This document shows positions 44,367-53,111 of a stretch of DNA of 64,000 nt, in pieces. The DNA comes from Alg239-R122 sp041746135 (GTDB lineage Bacteria; Pseudomonadota; Alphaproteobacteria; Sphingomonadales; Sphingomonadaceae), in assembly GCA_041746135.1 (NCBI GenBank), contig JBGTHQ010000030.1, positions 62,001 through 126,000 on the forward strand. Reading direction: 5' to 3'. Positions within the stretch are counted from its first letter, which is position 1; each line of letters opens with the position of its first letter. Both the position numbers and the translations under genes were made by a program. The notes under the pieces were generated by a model. The model saw nothing but the letters and a program-made list of their open reading frames with translations. It was not told the origin of the DNA and did not search any database.

Positions 44367-46673
44367 TTAGTCTGACCAATCCAGCTTTCCACCAATCTTG
44401 GCTTCAAAATCTTGCCGCGCCACTTCCAATGATGGAATTCGCCATACCTTCTGATTTTGACTGTTTCGAACTTTGTCGCCCATTTCTACACCAACCCGCC
44501 CAAGATATTTGGCGAGTTTTGTTTTCGAAATAACCGCTGCGTCTTTGCTGTGGTAATGCAACGCGTCCAGAATTTCGTCCTTTTCATGCGGGGCAGCCTC
44601 CCACGCTTCAGGCCAATTGATTACCTTGCCATTGACCGTGCTGATTGTTCCATTTTCAAGGCATTCATACCACCAGCCATCAAGCGGGATTTTCTTGAAG
44701 CCTTCCAGCTTCTGATCGATCAGCGCTTGCGTCTGGGGCACTTCACGTCGGGGATGAAATTCACCTAGCTGCATGTGGAGTAAGTCATACAGCATTGCAC
44801 CAAGCATCGACTCTCGTTCAGGTGAGTCATCGTCATTGAGCGCAGCAAAATGCTGAAATGACTTTGCAGCCACTTCATCAGCTTCAAAAACTGCAAAGCG
44901 TCGCTCATCATGGGTAGCTGGAACTACCCAGTCCTCATTGGACGCCATAACAACGTGCAGCTGATTAGGGCCTTCTATGATGGGCTTGCCCTTGCCTTCA
45001 AAGGACATTGTCTTCTCGGTTATGAGACCCTTCAACTGGCCTTCTGCTTTCTTGTCGCCAGCCCAAAACCCCTCGTCAACAAACAACAAGATCGTATCGG
45101 CCAGATGTTCATTGAAACGACCTGTAAATTGCTCAGGGCTTGTTACGTGACGGCCATGTTTTCCAGCGAGTTCCTTCAGCGATCGGCAGAACGTGCCTTT
45201 GCCAGAACCTTTGCTGCCTTTGAATACTAGGGCAACTTCTGCTGGACGGGCTGGATGCTGGATCATATGCGCCATCCATCGCACAACGTAGTCGTAGCTA
45301 ACCTGGTCGCCTCTGCATAAGACGTCTCGAATAAGCGACTTCATTTTTGACCAGTCACCCTTGCGTGGCTGGACTGCCCATCCGCGCCAAAGATTGTATA
45401 AATCTGGATGCGACACATTAGGGGTGGGGTCGAAAATAACCCCGTCATATTGCCGTCTCTGTGGGTGGCCTGTCCACCAAGTCCCGAGTGGCACCATTTT
45501 ACCTTCGGGCGTTTCAACTGACTTTACATTCATGTGCTGCTTGATTGCATCACTGGTGTACCATTCGACGTTGAAAACGCCTGTCCTGCGATCTGTACCT
45601 TCCCGTCCGACAAGATACTTGCCGCCTGTAAGAACAGTAAATCGGTCAGCATTTACGCGGTCGAGAAGTGTCTCACTCGCATCTTGTTGTGCAATATAAT
45701 CTGGCAAATCACCGAAATCGTCAGCAAAATCATCTTGGGGATCTGAGCGATGCACTTCATCGATAAGTTCACTGCGGCTGGCTGAGTGAAGAGCTTTGAA
45801 CAGCGTCTTGACGGTAATACGTCTACCCGCAGAGTCGGCATGGAGACTATCCCATCGACGCCCTATTATCACTTCATGATCAGAGTAGGCACCATCCGAT
45901 ATAGACCAGCTAAGGAATTCCTCACGTGCGTCGCCACTTGATGAGTGATGAGCTGCCTGCATAATTTCCAGCCATTTATCATGATCGCGGAAATTCTCAG
46001 GGTCCAGCCCTGATAGGAGCAGTTCTACCTGTTCTGGAGTGTACTCACCAGCCTCACTAGTCAATGTCACATCAGGACGCCGGATAAGGTCAATCAGCTT
46101 CTGCGGGGCTGAAGTTACACTAGTGACCGGCATCGTTAGCGGATCCCAATGATAAGGCTGCGACGTCACGGGGTGGCAACTGCCGGGCGAAACCATTTGG
46201 CGGCCAAACCCTTTGAACTCGATGCCGGGGTATTCTTCAACGGTATCTCTCACGAGAGTGCCTTCGGGCACAGTCATATAAAAGTGACACCCGTCAGCAC
46301 CAGTTCTAACCTTGGGCCAGTCATCAAGCTGGATACCTAAATCCTTCTCAAGTCGGCTTACAGGATCGTCACCCTCGGCGAAGGACCGTGGATCGACATC
46401 AATCACCAAATCTTTAGGGCGCAGTCGGACACCGACATTGACGCCTTTCGTCAGCAACTGCTTTGCTTCATCGATATCAAGCGGGGATGCTTTCCGCCAC
46501 CGTCCTACTGGCGCCTTACCCAGCTTGCGCCCTTTCGCGTCAACCGCATCTGGGGCGTGCAGCTCAATAAATTCAAAGCCTGTGCCACCGAATAAATCCA
46601 ATTCTTTTGGCGTAAACTCAAACAACGGTCGTCCACTTTTACTGGTGGCGCTATGTGTAATCTTATCAGACAT
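44367..46673 (-). CDS. Primase-polymerase / SF3-like helicase fusion (DUF5906 type)
   Basis: The protein has 768 residues. The N-terminal prim-pol domain (about 20-200) shows LVIDVDPRSFAEGDD and VRTGADGCHFYM, with the acidic and His residues of archaeo-eukaryotic primases. A middle primase-C-terminal-like domain follows (AEYTPEQVELLLSGLDP). The C-terminal helicase has Walker A FKGSKGSGKGTFCRSL, Walker B DTILLFVDEGFWAGDKKAEGQ and a sensor VVMASNEDWVVPA. It would start and unwind DNA at the nearby iterons. It matches the alpha/Pri-Rep proteins of P4-like and PICI satellites. Confidence 0.87.
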   Translation of the reverse strand: MSDKITHSATSKSGRPLFEFTPKELDLFGGTGFEFIELHAPDAVDAKGRKLGKAPVGRWRKASPLDIDEAKQLLTKGVNVGVRLRPKDLVIDVDPRSFAEGDDPVSRLEKDLGIQLDDWPKVRTGADGCHFYMTVPEGTLVRDTVEEYPGIEFKGFGRQMVSPGSCHPVTSQPYHWDPLTMPVTSVTSAPQKLIDLIRRPDVTLTSEAGEYTPEQVELLLSGLDPENFRDHDKWLEIMQAAHHSSSGDAREEFLSWSISDGAYSDHEVIIGRRWDSLHADSAGRRITVKTLFKALHSASRSELIDEVHRSDPQDDFADDFGDLPDYIAQQDASETLLDRVNADRFTVLTGGKYLVGREGTDRRTGVFNVEWYTSDAIKQHMNVKSVETPEGKMVPLGTWWTGHPQRRQYDGVIFDPTPNVSHPDLYNLWRGWAVQPRKGDWSKMKSLIRDVLCRGDQVSYDYVVRWMAHMIQHPARPAEVALVFKGSKGSGKGTFCRSLKELAGKHGRHVTSPEQFTGRFNEHLADTILLFVDEGFWAGDKKAEGQLKGLITEKTMSFEGKGKPIIEGPNQLHVVMASNEDWVVPATHDERRFAVFEADEVAAKSFQHFAALNDDDSPERESMLGAMLYDLLHMQLGEFHPRREVPQTQALIDQKLEGFKKIPLDGWWYECLENGTISTVNGKVINWPEAWEAAPHEKDEILDALHYHSKDAAVISKTKLAKYLGRVGVEMGDKVRNSQNQKVWRIPSLEVARQDFEAKIGGKLDWSD

Positions 46674-46748
46674 TATTCGTCCTTAGTCATTGAAAGTGCG
46701 GTTGTCTGTCTAGTGATCGGCCCCATTCCATTCCGGCCTACTCAAATG

Positions 46749-46781
46749 GGCGCATCCAGTAACACGGGTGCGCCTATTTTT
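46749..46781 (+). terminator. Hairpin with T tract between primase and HTH genes
   Basis: GGCGCATCC (46749-46757) and GGGTGCGCC (46766-46774) form a 9-bp stem with one G-T pair, followed by TATTTTT. Polarity suits the plus strand, although both flanking genes are on the minus strand, so it may protect against antisense readthrough or be regulatory. Confidence 0.4.
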
Positions 46782-46796
46782 CATACGGACGGAAAG

Positions 46797-47021
46797 TTAG
46801 CCCGATATGAATCTGTCTAAATCGTCCCGGTGATAACGAACCAAGCGATCTTGGATGATGTGGTATTTGGGCCCCTTCCCCTGCGCCCTCCAGTTTCTCA
46901 AGGTTCCACTAGTTGAACCGAGATAGGCGGCAGCCGTATCGGGATCGAGCCAAGGCGTACAAGTTTGCTGTAATTCTTCACGCACAACAGTGCGGATTGC
47001 TTCTATCGTGAGTTCCTGCAT
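46797..47021 (-). CDS. Small helix-turn-helix protein, AlpA/excisionase-like
   Basis: The protein has 74 residues. WLDPDTAAAYLGSTSGTLRNWRAQG is a MerR-like winged HTH, and GPKYHIIQDRLVRYHRDDLDRFI is the wing found in excisionase/AlpA proteins. It lies between integrase and primase genes on the same strand, the usual place for AlpA in satellites, where it controls integrase or early transcription. It could also act as recombination directionality factor. Confidence 0.8.
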   Translation of the reverse strand: MQELTIEAIRTVVREELQQTCTPWLDPDTAAAYLGSTSGTLRNWRAQGKGPKYHIIQDRLVRYHRDDLDRFISG

Positions 47022-47032
47022 TTGCGATTTCC

Positions 47033-47067
47033 TGAAAAAGAAAGGCCAGACAATATGCCCGGCCTTT
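47033..47067 (-). terminator. Terminator of the integrase gene
   Basis: AAAGGCC (47041-47047) pairs with GGCCTTT (47061-47067). On the minus strand the stem is followed by CTTTTTC. It lies 53 nt after the integrase stop and 12 nt before the HTH gene start. Confidence 0.7.
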
Positions 47068-47119
47068 GAGTTGGGACTTACCCACTGGTGCTAGTTCAAG
47101 GTGATCGATCAGGAACCCA

Positions 47120-48316
47120 TCATTCGGGGGCACTCAGCGCTAATTTGAAGCCAAGTGGGTCAACGTAGGCAGCTTCCCTCATTACCTGCCGTTTGGGCGC
47201 CGCTTGGGAGAATATGAAGTCTTCCAGTGCCTGAGTATGTACTCGCAGATGTTCAACAAGGTGTGAGGCATGTACGTAGCCACCAGACGCACCCGGTAGC
47301 TTCTGGCCCAGTAGCAGCGCGCTTTCGGCATAGGGAACGCCAGCGGCGATGTAGAGCGTCCTGGCATGATGGCGATATTCATGCGGACTTGGCAGATCAT
47401 CCTCGCGTGGCTCCATGACATGACCGCATTTGCTGCTTGCTGACGGCCACAACCATTCACTGCCTAACGGCTCATCAGTATCCATCCTGACGCTAAGTAT
47501 CTGGGCAAGGCTGCAACCCATGGGAAGTTGCAAAGCTTCATCGCTCGTCTTCATGTGGGTGAGTGTAAGAACGGCCTTCTCGACATTAACCTCGGACCTT
47601 TTCACCTGAAGTATCGAAGATCGGCGCGCGCCAGTTAGCAACATAGCAACATGCAGATCGCGCCGCATGGGCGTCAGCTTCATTACCCTTTGCCACCAAT
47701 CGGCAATGTCCAAGGGAGCTACCTTGCGGCGCTTTGTTGTTGGAACATGCAAAGCTGCCACAGGGTTGCCAGTCAACGTCTCATCAATGCGCATAGCAGT
47801 ATTAACCACTGCCCTAAGCGTGCGCATGACACTTCCAGCAGTTGTCTCACCATGCTTGCGCTTCAATTCGGCAAACAGGTCACGCACCATCTGGCGGGAA
47901 ATGTCGGCAATGGCCTTTTTCCTCCAATGCTTCAGATAGTGGTCAAGGTGGTAGCGATATCCTTCCTCGGTGCGTGGGCGATGCGTCTTCTCCTCAAGGT
48001 GGGAGTCCAATGCCCTTTCAAGCGTGATTCCAGTCTCGGCAGGCCCTTCAGTCGGATCGATGCCTGACTGAATTTGCGACATCAGGGACTTAGCCCTGTT
48101 GCGGGCATCACGCAGGCCTATCCTGTCCACCCTGTCAATTTTGACCCGGACGGTTCTGACATGGCGGCCATTTCGCCTTACGTCACCTTGGCAGGCATAG
48201 GTCTTGGTAGTCTTGTGGCAGACGACCATTAGGCCCTTCACTTGGGCGTCCCGGTGTATGCCAGAGCCCAAGGGCAATTCTCGTATTCGGGCTTCAGTTA
48301 AGTTAGACACGGACAT
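47120..48316 (-). CDS. int: Tyrosine-type integrase (P4-like)
   Basis: This is a 398-residue recombinase. An N-terminal DUF4102-like region (SNLTEARIRELPLGSG) precedes a SAM-like core-binding domain (about 100-190) and the catalytic domain. Catalytic residues visible are Arg in LLTGARRSSILQVK, the His-x-x-Arg in PHEYRHHARTLY, and a C-terminal GGYVHAS with the nucleophilic Tyr. The ATG at 48316 follows AAGGAG. It lies 154 nt from attR and reads away from it. It presumably inserts the element into tRNA-Lys. Confidence 0.92.
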   Translation of the reverse strand: MSVSNLTEARIRELPLGSGIHRDAQVKGLMVVCHKTTKTYACQGDVRRNGRHVRTVRVKIDRVDRIGLRDARNRAKSLMSQIQSGIDPTEGPAETGITLERALDSHLEEKTHRPRTEEGYRYHLDHYLKHWRKKAIADISRQMVRDLFAELKRKHGETTAGSVMRTLRAVVNTAMRIDETLTGNPVAALHVPTTKRRKVAPLDIADWWQRVMKLTPMRRDLHVAMLLTGARRSSILQVKRSEVNVEKAVLTLTHMKTSDEALQLPMGCSLAQILSVRMDTDEPLGSEWLWPSASSKCGHVMEPREDDLPSPHEYRHHARTLYIAAGVPYAESALLLGQKLPGASGGYVHASHLVEHLRVHTQALEDFIFSQAAPKRQVMREAAYVDPLGFKLALSAPE

Positions 48317-48469
48317 TCTACATTCTCCTTTAAGTACCGCGTCAGACACCGAACGGCCGCCATCCTTGGCAGCCTTCGAGTGACGCTGAATGATTGGAAT
48401 GTCGTGGTTTTACTAGCTTGCGAGCCCTAAAGTGACCATCAGTTGCACTGAATTATCACTTAATGCGCA

Positions 48470-48515
48470 ACTTTTAATCAGTAGGTCGCTGGTTCGAACC
48501 CAGCAGGGCTCACCA
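48470..48515 (+). repeat. attR: duplicated 46 bp of tRNA-Lys 3' end
   Basis: Exact copy of 34316-34361. It lacks the acceptor 5' strand, D arm and most of the anticodon stem, so it is not a functional tRNA. The 321-nt gap from the integrase 5' end (48317) up to 48754 holds this site and otherwise no gene I can support. Confidence 0.93.
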
Positions 48516-48753
48516 TGATTTCAATGGGTTATGGACGATTAAGGCTGTGCGAGACGCCGCGAACGGTTGTTGGGGCACCAATGGGGTACCAGAACCGAAA
48601 TTCGACAACATGGCGCACTTAATCAGCGGATCTTAGGATTGAGCCCCAGGTCATCCTCTATTTTTCAATGACTTGGGTGGGATCTGGGATGGCGGCCTCG
48701 CCGCGGGCACCTATGCAGCATCAGATACCCATTAATCTAGAAGTTCGTCGATA

Positions 48754-49101
48754 TCACGCAGTGTGGAAAAACAGTTCATCAATCCGGCACGCAGCTTTGA
48801 AAACGGAGCTGAGCGCATTGCTATCTGCCGCCGCCAGATCGGCGCACTGCTTCAGAGCGGCTAACGCATCCGTTATTGACATTTCGGTTTTTAAGATTGA
48901 GCAAAAGGCCTGGCAGAATATCCCGACGTCCTCTAGCTTCGTAGGCGCTATGGCGGTTCCGTGCCTAAGATCGAATGCCACGCTTTTGGCTTTTCTCGTT
49001 GGCGAAGGAGTATACGAATTTTCTTTACCAGACAGGCGCTTGATAACCGTTTTCTTTTTCTCCTTTTGCGAGGTGGCAAGGCTCTTCACTTCTTCGATCA
49101 T
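48754..49101 (-). CDS. Unknown small protein in the AlbA_2/helicase operon
   Basis: The protein has 115 residues. Its first 40 residues are Lys/Ser-rich, and the rest is a helical domain (KSVAFDLRHGTAIAPTKL, then FCQAFCSILKTEMSITDALAALKQC). No motif is recognised. It follows the AlbA_2 gene by 21 nt on the same strand. An open frame on the opposite strand is less protein-like and was not used. It could be a third part of the operon's system. Confidence 0.5.
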   Translation of the reverse strand: MIEEVKSLATSQKEKKKTVIKRLSGKENSYTPSPTRKAKSVAFDLRHGTAIAPTKLEDVGIFCQAFCSILKTEMSITDALAALKQCADLAAADSNALSSVFKAACRIDELFFHTA

Positions 49102-49122
49102 CGCCGCCGGAGTTAGGCCCGC

Positions 49123-50265
49123 TTAATTGGTAAAGTAGAATAGCGGGAGCCATTTGCGCGGCTGAGACACCACAGCGAGCACATATTCCTTAGGATTCGT
49201 CACGGTCTCTTGGGCAAGGAAAGTTTCGAGAATTCGCTCCTGTGAAATTGCCTTATCGATGTGCTTCTCGGCCAGTAGAGACTGGACATTGACCGGCTTC
49301 ACCTCGCCGATCAATTTGAGCGTCGGCGCTCCATCTACTTCGTCGAAATGACCTTCGCGAATGAAGTTGATGCCCTTTGCCAGTTCCTCATCAATAAGGA
49401 TTTCACGGCCATCGGCATCAAGGACATTCTTGTCAGTGTCGAGGATCAACGCGTTAGCGGTTCCAACCGTGGCGAGTTTGCCTGCTGCGCCAGCTAGTTC
49501 GAGTTGCGCCTTCCGATCGCGCTCTGCCAGCAGTTCCCTCAAATCGGTGAACTTGATCCGCGACGACTGGCCAGCATAGCGAAAGAGGATTTCTCCCTCC
49601 TTCAGTTTATCACCGTCGTCTTTGCATACAATCACGGGTTTTTGCGGGTGCGGCTCTACATGGATGAACCCGACCTTTGTGCCGCCGAGATCTATTACTT
49701 CCTTTGTAGTAATAACAGGTGTTGGCGCGAGGTAGACCTTTACCTTGTCCATCAGTTTAGCAACGTCGAAATTCTCGAAGTCATCGCCAATGCCAACGGC
49801 TTTACAATCACTGTTGGACACCCCAAGGAACAGGTATCCGCCCCGGTTATTCGACATGGCTGCTAAGGCGCACAAGACAGCCGAAAGCTTCTTTGGGTCG
49901 AACTCCTTCTTACACTCATGCTGATCTGTTTCGCCATCCCTCAGTCTCCAGGAATTATCATCGAGTTTTCCGAAAAGTGCCCGCGCTCGCTCTGTCCTTG
50001 ATGGCTCTACGGCAGGCGCTGGTCCGCTAACGACGGCCCCAATTTCAGCGGCCTTGAATGACGCAAGAAATGCGTCGAGCGCAGGCTTTTCTGCCTTCGG
50101 GACTTCGGGACCATAGCTGCCATCACGAATGCCCGTGATCCGCCCGCTGTTCACCGGGCGATCCTGACGGTTAAAATAGAACTGAATATCTCTATTCTTC
50201 ATGCCGCACCCGAGCATGGCTTTAATCAGCCCAATCTCCTCATCTTTGATGCTGCGCCTCGCCAT
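49123..50265 (-). CDS. AlbA_2 (Schlafen-like) domain protein with N-terminal HTH
   Basis: The protein has 380 residues. An N-terminal HTH (EIGLIKAMLGCGMKNRDIQFYFNRQDRPVNSGRI, about 8-45) precedes an AlbA_2 domain at about 105-230: ECKKEFDPKKLSAVLCALAAMSNNRGGYLFLGVSN is the family signature, and GFIHVEPHPQKPVIV follows. The C-terminal 130 residues are uncharacterised. AlbA_2 proteins occur in defence and regulatory settings, sometimes as nucleases or DNA binders. It starts 3 nt after the helicase gene stop, so they are coupled. Confidence 0.75.
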   Translation of the reverse strand: MARRSIKDEEIGLIKAMLGCGMKNRDIQFYFNRQDRPVNSGRITGIRDGSYGPEVPKAEKPALDAFLASFKAAEIGAVVSGPAPAVEPSRTERARALFGKLDDNSWRLRDGETDQHECKKEFDPKKLSAVLCALAAMSNNRGGYLFLGVSNSDCKAVGIGDDFENFDVAKLMDKVKVYLAPTPVITTKEVIDLGGTKVGFIHVEPHPQKPVIVCKDDGDKLKEGEILFRYAGQSSRIKFTDLRELLAERDRKAQLELAGAAGKLATVGTANALILDTDKNVLDADGREILIDEELAKGINFIREGHFDEVDGAPTLKLIGEVKPVNVQSLLAEKHIDKAISQERILETFLAQETVTNPKEYVLAVVSQPRKWLPLFYFTN

Positions 50266-50268
50266 CCG

Positions 50269-52341
50269 CTATGCCCGTGAAACACGTATATCGCCGAGGA
50301 ATTCGGACGCAGGCTTGATTCCACTGATGTGCAGGCGATCACGGGCGCGGGTGCAGGCGACATAAAACAGGTGCCGCTCGGTATCGAAAATCTCGCGCAA
50401 CTCGTCTTCGTCGTTGGCAGCATCCACGCGCGATTGTAGCGGCAACGCCTCGTCATCGCAGGCCATGACTACGACCGCCTTAAACTCCAAGCCTTTGGCA
50501 AGGTGCATTGTCCCAAGCGAAACGCAGTCGCCGAAGTCTTCGGCGCGTTCGGTCAGTTGCCGCGCCTCTAGTCCAGCCGCCGCGACGGCCTCACGGGCAC
50601 GGGAAAGATATTCGGTGGAGCGGACGAAGACGCCAATCTCTGCCGCACTGATCCCTTCCTCGATGGCCGCACGAAGATAGGCGGCTACGTTGGCGGTTTC
50701 TTCAGCCTCATCGGCACATCGCGCGATAACGGGAGCCGGTCCCTCGAACACCGACTGTGCACCAGTTCGGTCATCCTCAATCCCGTCAACGTCTCGGACC
50801 TTCTGTGGCAGGAGTTGATCCGAAGCTTCCCTGATTTGGCGGGAGGTGCGATAATTGATCCGCAGGCTCGACGCACGCCCCCGGACATCAACGCCCAGAG
50901 CAAGCCATGAAAACGGTAGCTGGAAAATCCGCTGCCCAATATCACCCGCAAAGAACTGTGAATTGGGGCCAGATGAGATCGCGCCCATCATGCGCAGTTC
51001 CGAAACACCTAAATCCTGCGCTTCATCTACGATGACGTGTGTGAAGGGCTTTTCGTCCTTGGTATTGAAGTTGGCTTCGACGGCGGCGAATAGCTGCGAG
51101 GAGGTCAGAAACCCTCTTCCTGCCAACGCGGCGCGGGCTGTCTCGAACACCGGCCAGAGGGCGTCGCGCTGCTTTGAGCCAAGACGATTGCGCCGCCCGA
51201 TACGGGGGACCGATGTGTAGCTTTCCAGATCGGGGAGGTTCCAAGCATCCACGATCTGCCGCCACTCGGCTGTGACGAAGCGCAGGGGCAGTTCGGTGTA
51301 GCGCAGATCGGCCATAGCGCGCTCTATGGCGGCGTTTTGGGCATCAATCGGGGCAAGGGTCGGCTGCGCCCCGTGGCAAGCTGAAATAGCTCTGTTGCGG
51401 CATCCTCGAAGAATGACGACGACATTCTTCATCGTCATCAGGTCGCCGCAGGCGCGCTGGAGCATCTGCCCTTCGCTCTCAATGGTAGTCGGAGCATCCC
51501 CCCGGCCTTGCAACAGAGCCTTGCCGACCTTGGAGACATCCATCGTCTCGCGGCGCTTGAACGAATGGTAGTTCGTGATGACCACCTTGGCCTTGGCGAT
51601 CTCCGGCATCATATCAGAGGGCACCAAATCCCGGTGACGATAGTAACTTTCGGGATCGTCCGGCAGCAGGACGCGCAACCGATCCTTGATCGTGATGCCT
51701 AGTGCGACGATTAGAAAGCCCCGGCTGAAATGGCTGCTTGTCGGGGAGCGAACCGCGTTGACCGTCTGCCACGCAATCAACATTGCCATGACAGTGGTCT
51801 TGCCCGCACCCGTCGCCATCTTCATGGCGATGCGCATCAGTTCCGGGCTCGATGCCCGGTTGGCACCCTCAATGTGCTTCCACAGGTGCGCATATCGCTT
51901 TTGTGTGCGGGCGACTTCGGTGAGCCAGATGACCGTCTCAACAGCTTCGACCTGACAGAAGAACGGACGGAGCCCTTCGACCTCTGTGCGCCGCCAGTGA
52001 TGCAGGAGGCGAGCCGTAGCTGGCGTGACGCCCCAGTCACGGTCACTGGACAGGTTGCGCCATGTGGTGACGTGCGCCCGTATTTCATTGATGATCGGCT
52101 TTGGATTGTATTCCTGATCGTCATCGGAAAGACCACTCGCATCGTCGAACACCATCGAGGCTTGCGCAGCCTTGCTCGACCGGCGCTTTGGCTTGGGCAC
52201 AGGAGTGATGAAGTCGCAGGGTCGCCGTCCTTCAATCGGAGGTTGTTCGAGCGGTTGCCCGTCTTCGTCCAACGCATGATACCGCGTTGGCGGCTCGTAC
52301 GGCGAATTAAGAATAGGATGATCGAAAAACGATTGTGACAC
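50269..52341 (-). CDS. Chimeric helicase: type III restriction-like ATPase start joined to UvrD-like C-terminal half
   Basis: The protein is about 690 residues from GTG 52341, which has AAGGAGG 5 nt upstream. Residues 1 to about 310 look like a type III/BPTD_3080-type restriction ATPase: SFFDHPILNSPYEPPTRYH, KMATGAGKTTVMAMLIAW (Walker A), ITNYHSFKRRE. It ends before the DEAH-type Walker B, in MKNVVVI. Then it becomes a UvrD-like SF1 helicase: VIVDEAQDLGVSELRM, FAGDIGQRIFQ, LRINYRTSRQIR, GTMHLAKGLEFKAVVVM and LFYVACTRARDRLHI. At the joint (51363-51412) the UvrD-like text is in another frame. A helicase made of two half-genes may be inactive; decay after a deletion is likely. Confidence 0.65.
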   Translation of the reverse strand: MSQSFFDHPILNSPYEPPTRYHALDEDGQPLEQPPIEGRRPCDFITPVPKPKRRSSKAAQASMVFDDASGLSDDDQEYNPKPIINEIRAHVTTWRNLSSDRDWGVTPATARLLHHWRRTEVEGLRPFFCQVEAVETVIWLTEVARTQKRYAHLWKHIEGANRASSPELMRIAMKMATGAGKTTVMAMLIAWQTVNAVRSPTSSHFSRGFLIVALGITIKDRLRVLLPDDPESYYRHRDLVPSDMMPEIAKAKVVITNYHSFKRRETMDVSKVGKALLQGRGDAPTTIESEGQMLQRACGDLMTMKNVVVILRGCRNRAISACHGAQPTLAPIDAQNAAIERAMADLRYTELPLRFVTAEWRQIVDAWNLPDLESYTSVPRIGRRNRLGSKQRDALWPVFETARAALAGRGFLTSSQLFAAVEANFNTKDEKPFTHVIVDEAQDLGVSELRMMGAISSGPNSQFFAGDIGQRIFQLPFSWLALGVDVRGRASSLRINYRTSRQIREASDQLLPQKVRDVDGIEDDRTGAQSVFEGPAPVIARCADEAEETANVAAYLRAAIEEGISAAEIGVFVRSTEYLSRAREAVAAAGLEARQLTERAEDFGDCVSLGTMHLAKGLEFKAVVVMACDDEALPLQSRVDAANDEDELREIFDTERHLFYVACTRARDRLHISGIKPASEFLGDIRVSRA

Positions 52342-52482
52342 GGAAACCTCCTTGAGGAGGAGTATTGGCAACTGCCTATTATGGCAAGGCTCAAGGGATC
52401 CAAAGTCAAGAAAACGTGATTTTAACGCTCGTGCGTAGCTAGATAAACCTAGTGGGGTTTCTATAAGTAGCCCATATTCCTT

Positions 52483-52749
52483 CTAACGCTTCCTCCACCG
52501 ATTGAACCACACTTTCCAGTTTTGCTCTGGTAACCATTCGTCCTCGTCGCGCTTGATCCTGACGACTTCGAGTAGATTGAACCCTAGACGGATACCTTCA
52601 ACGGTTACACGTTGATCGAGATATCGACTCGCCCCTCGCATTGGCCGAAATTCAAGCTCCCAGAATCCACCTCCATCCATCTCCAGAACAAAACCGAAGT
52701 GATTTCTGCGGAACGTACCTGTTTCTATGTGCCGTGTACCTCTCGGCAT
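52483..52749 (-). CDS. DUF5818-like small protein
   Basis: The protein has 88 residues. It starts MPRGTRHIETGTFRRN and has VLEMDGGGFWELEFRPMRGASRYLDQRVTVEGIRLGFNLLEVVRI, which matches the DUF5818 pattern I recall from Sphingomonadales (a short OB-like beta protein). No function is known. It is isolated, between the helicase operon and a long structured gap, and is typical of accessory regions. Confidence 0.6.
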   Translation of the reverse strand: MPRGTRHIETGTFRRNHFGFVLEMDGGGFWELEFRPMRGASRYLDQRVTVEGIRLGFNLLEVVRIKRDEDEWLPEQNWKVWFNRWRKR

Positions 52750-52812
52750 TTCCTTTCTCCCCGGAGGTCGATGGCGGTACGCCCCCGCTTCGACTTCACA
52801 CCTTATCCCTGG

Positions 52813-52993
52813 TGATCGGGGAGTTTGTAAACCGAACGCATCCGGTCCCTACGACCTTTAAGCTAGAGAGCCCTGGACATACGTCGCAGGCTCCCCGACC
52901 ATAAGGGTCAAGGATGTGCGGACTGCGACGGGCAGCCCAACCGATGCGTTAGGGGTTACAACGCCCCAATGCCGTGCGTGGCGGCATCACCAA
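52813..52993. ncRNA. Candidate structured RNA region
   Basis: The 362-nt gap (52750-53111) has no convincing gene but shows several stems. TGATCGGGGAG (52813-52823) pairs with CTCCCCGACCA (52891-52901) at 10 of 11 positions. GTCGCAG (52883-52889) pairs with CTGCGAC (52923-52929). TGCCG and CGGCA form a hairpin at about 52970-52986. The stems partly compete. It could be a small RNA or the long leader of the gene at 53112. Confidence 0.35.
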
Positions 52994-53111
52994 GCTGTAT
53001 GGGACAGGTGTGTCTGTGAAGCAATGGAAAGCTGTATAGCCGGGGTTCCACCTGACTTTCGCCAGACTATTTCGTATAATCGCCCAGCATTAGCGACACA
53101 GAGAGGTCATC

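Larger units (their letters stand above)
34316..48515. mobile_element. Integrated 14.15-kb satellite-like element at tRNA-Lys (PICI-like layout)
   Basis: It is bounded by exact 46-bp direct repeats. The right part holds integrase, a small AlpA-like HTH protein, a primase-polymerase/helicase and AT-rich iterons. The middle holds a terminase-small-subunit-like HTH gene and unknown genes. The tRNA end carries a nuclease/methylase pair. No capsid, tail or conjugation genes are seen. Size and order (int, alpA, primase, ori, terS-like, cargo) resemble phage-inducible chromosomal islands. This is inference from layout; mobility is not shown. Confidence 0.8.

Noticed and set aside
48470..48515. Second tRNA-Lys gene
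   Set aside because: Only the 3' 46 nt are present; the D arm and 5' acceptor strand are missing. It is an attachment site.
48668..49126. Plus-strand gene opposite the small gene at 48754-49101
   Set aside because: Less protein-like composition and opposite to the operon's direction; the minus-strand frame is favoured.
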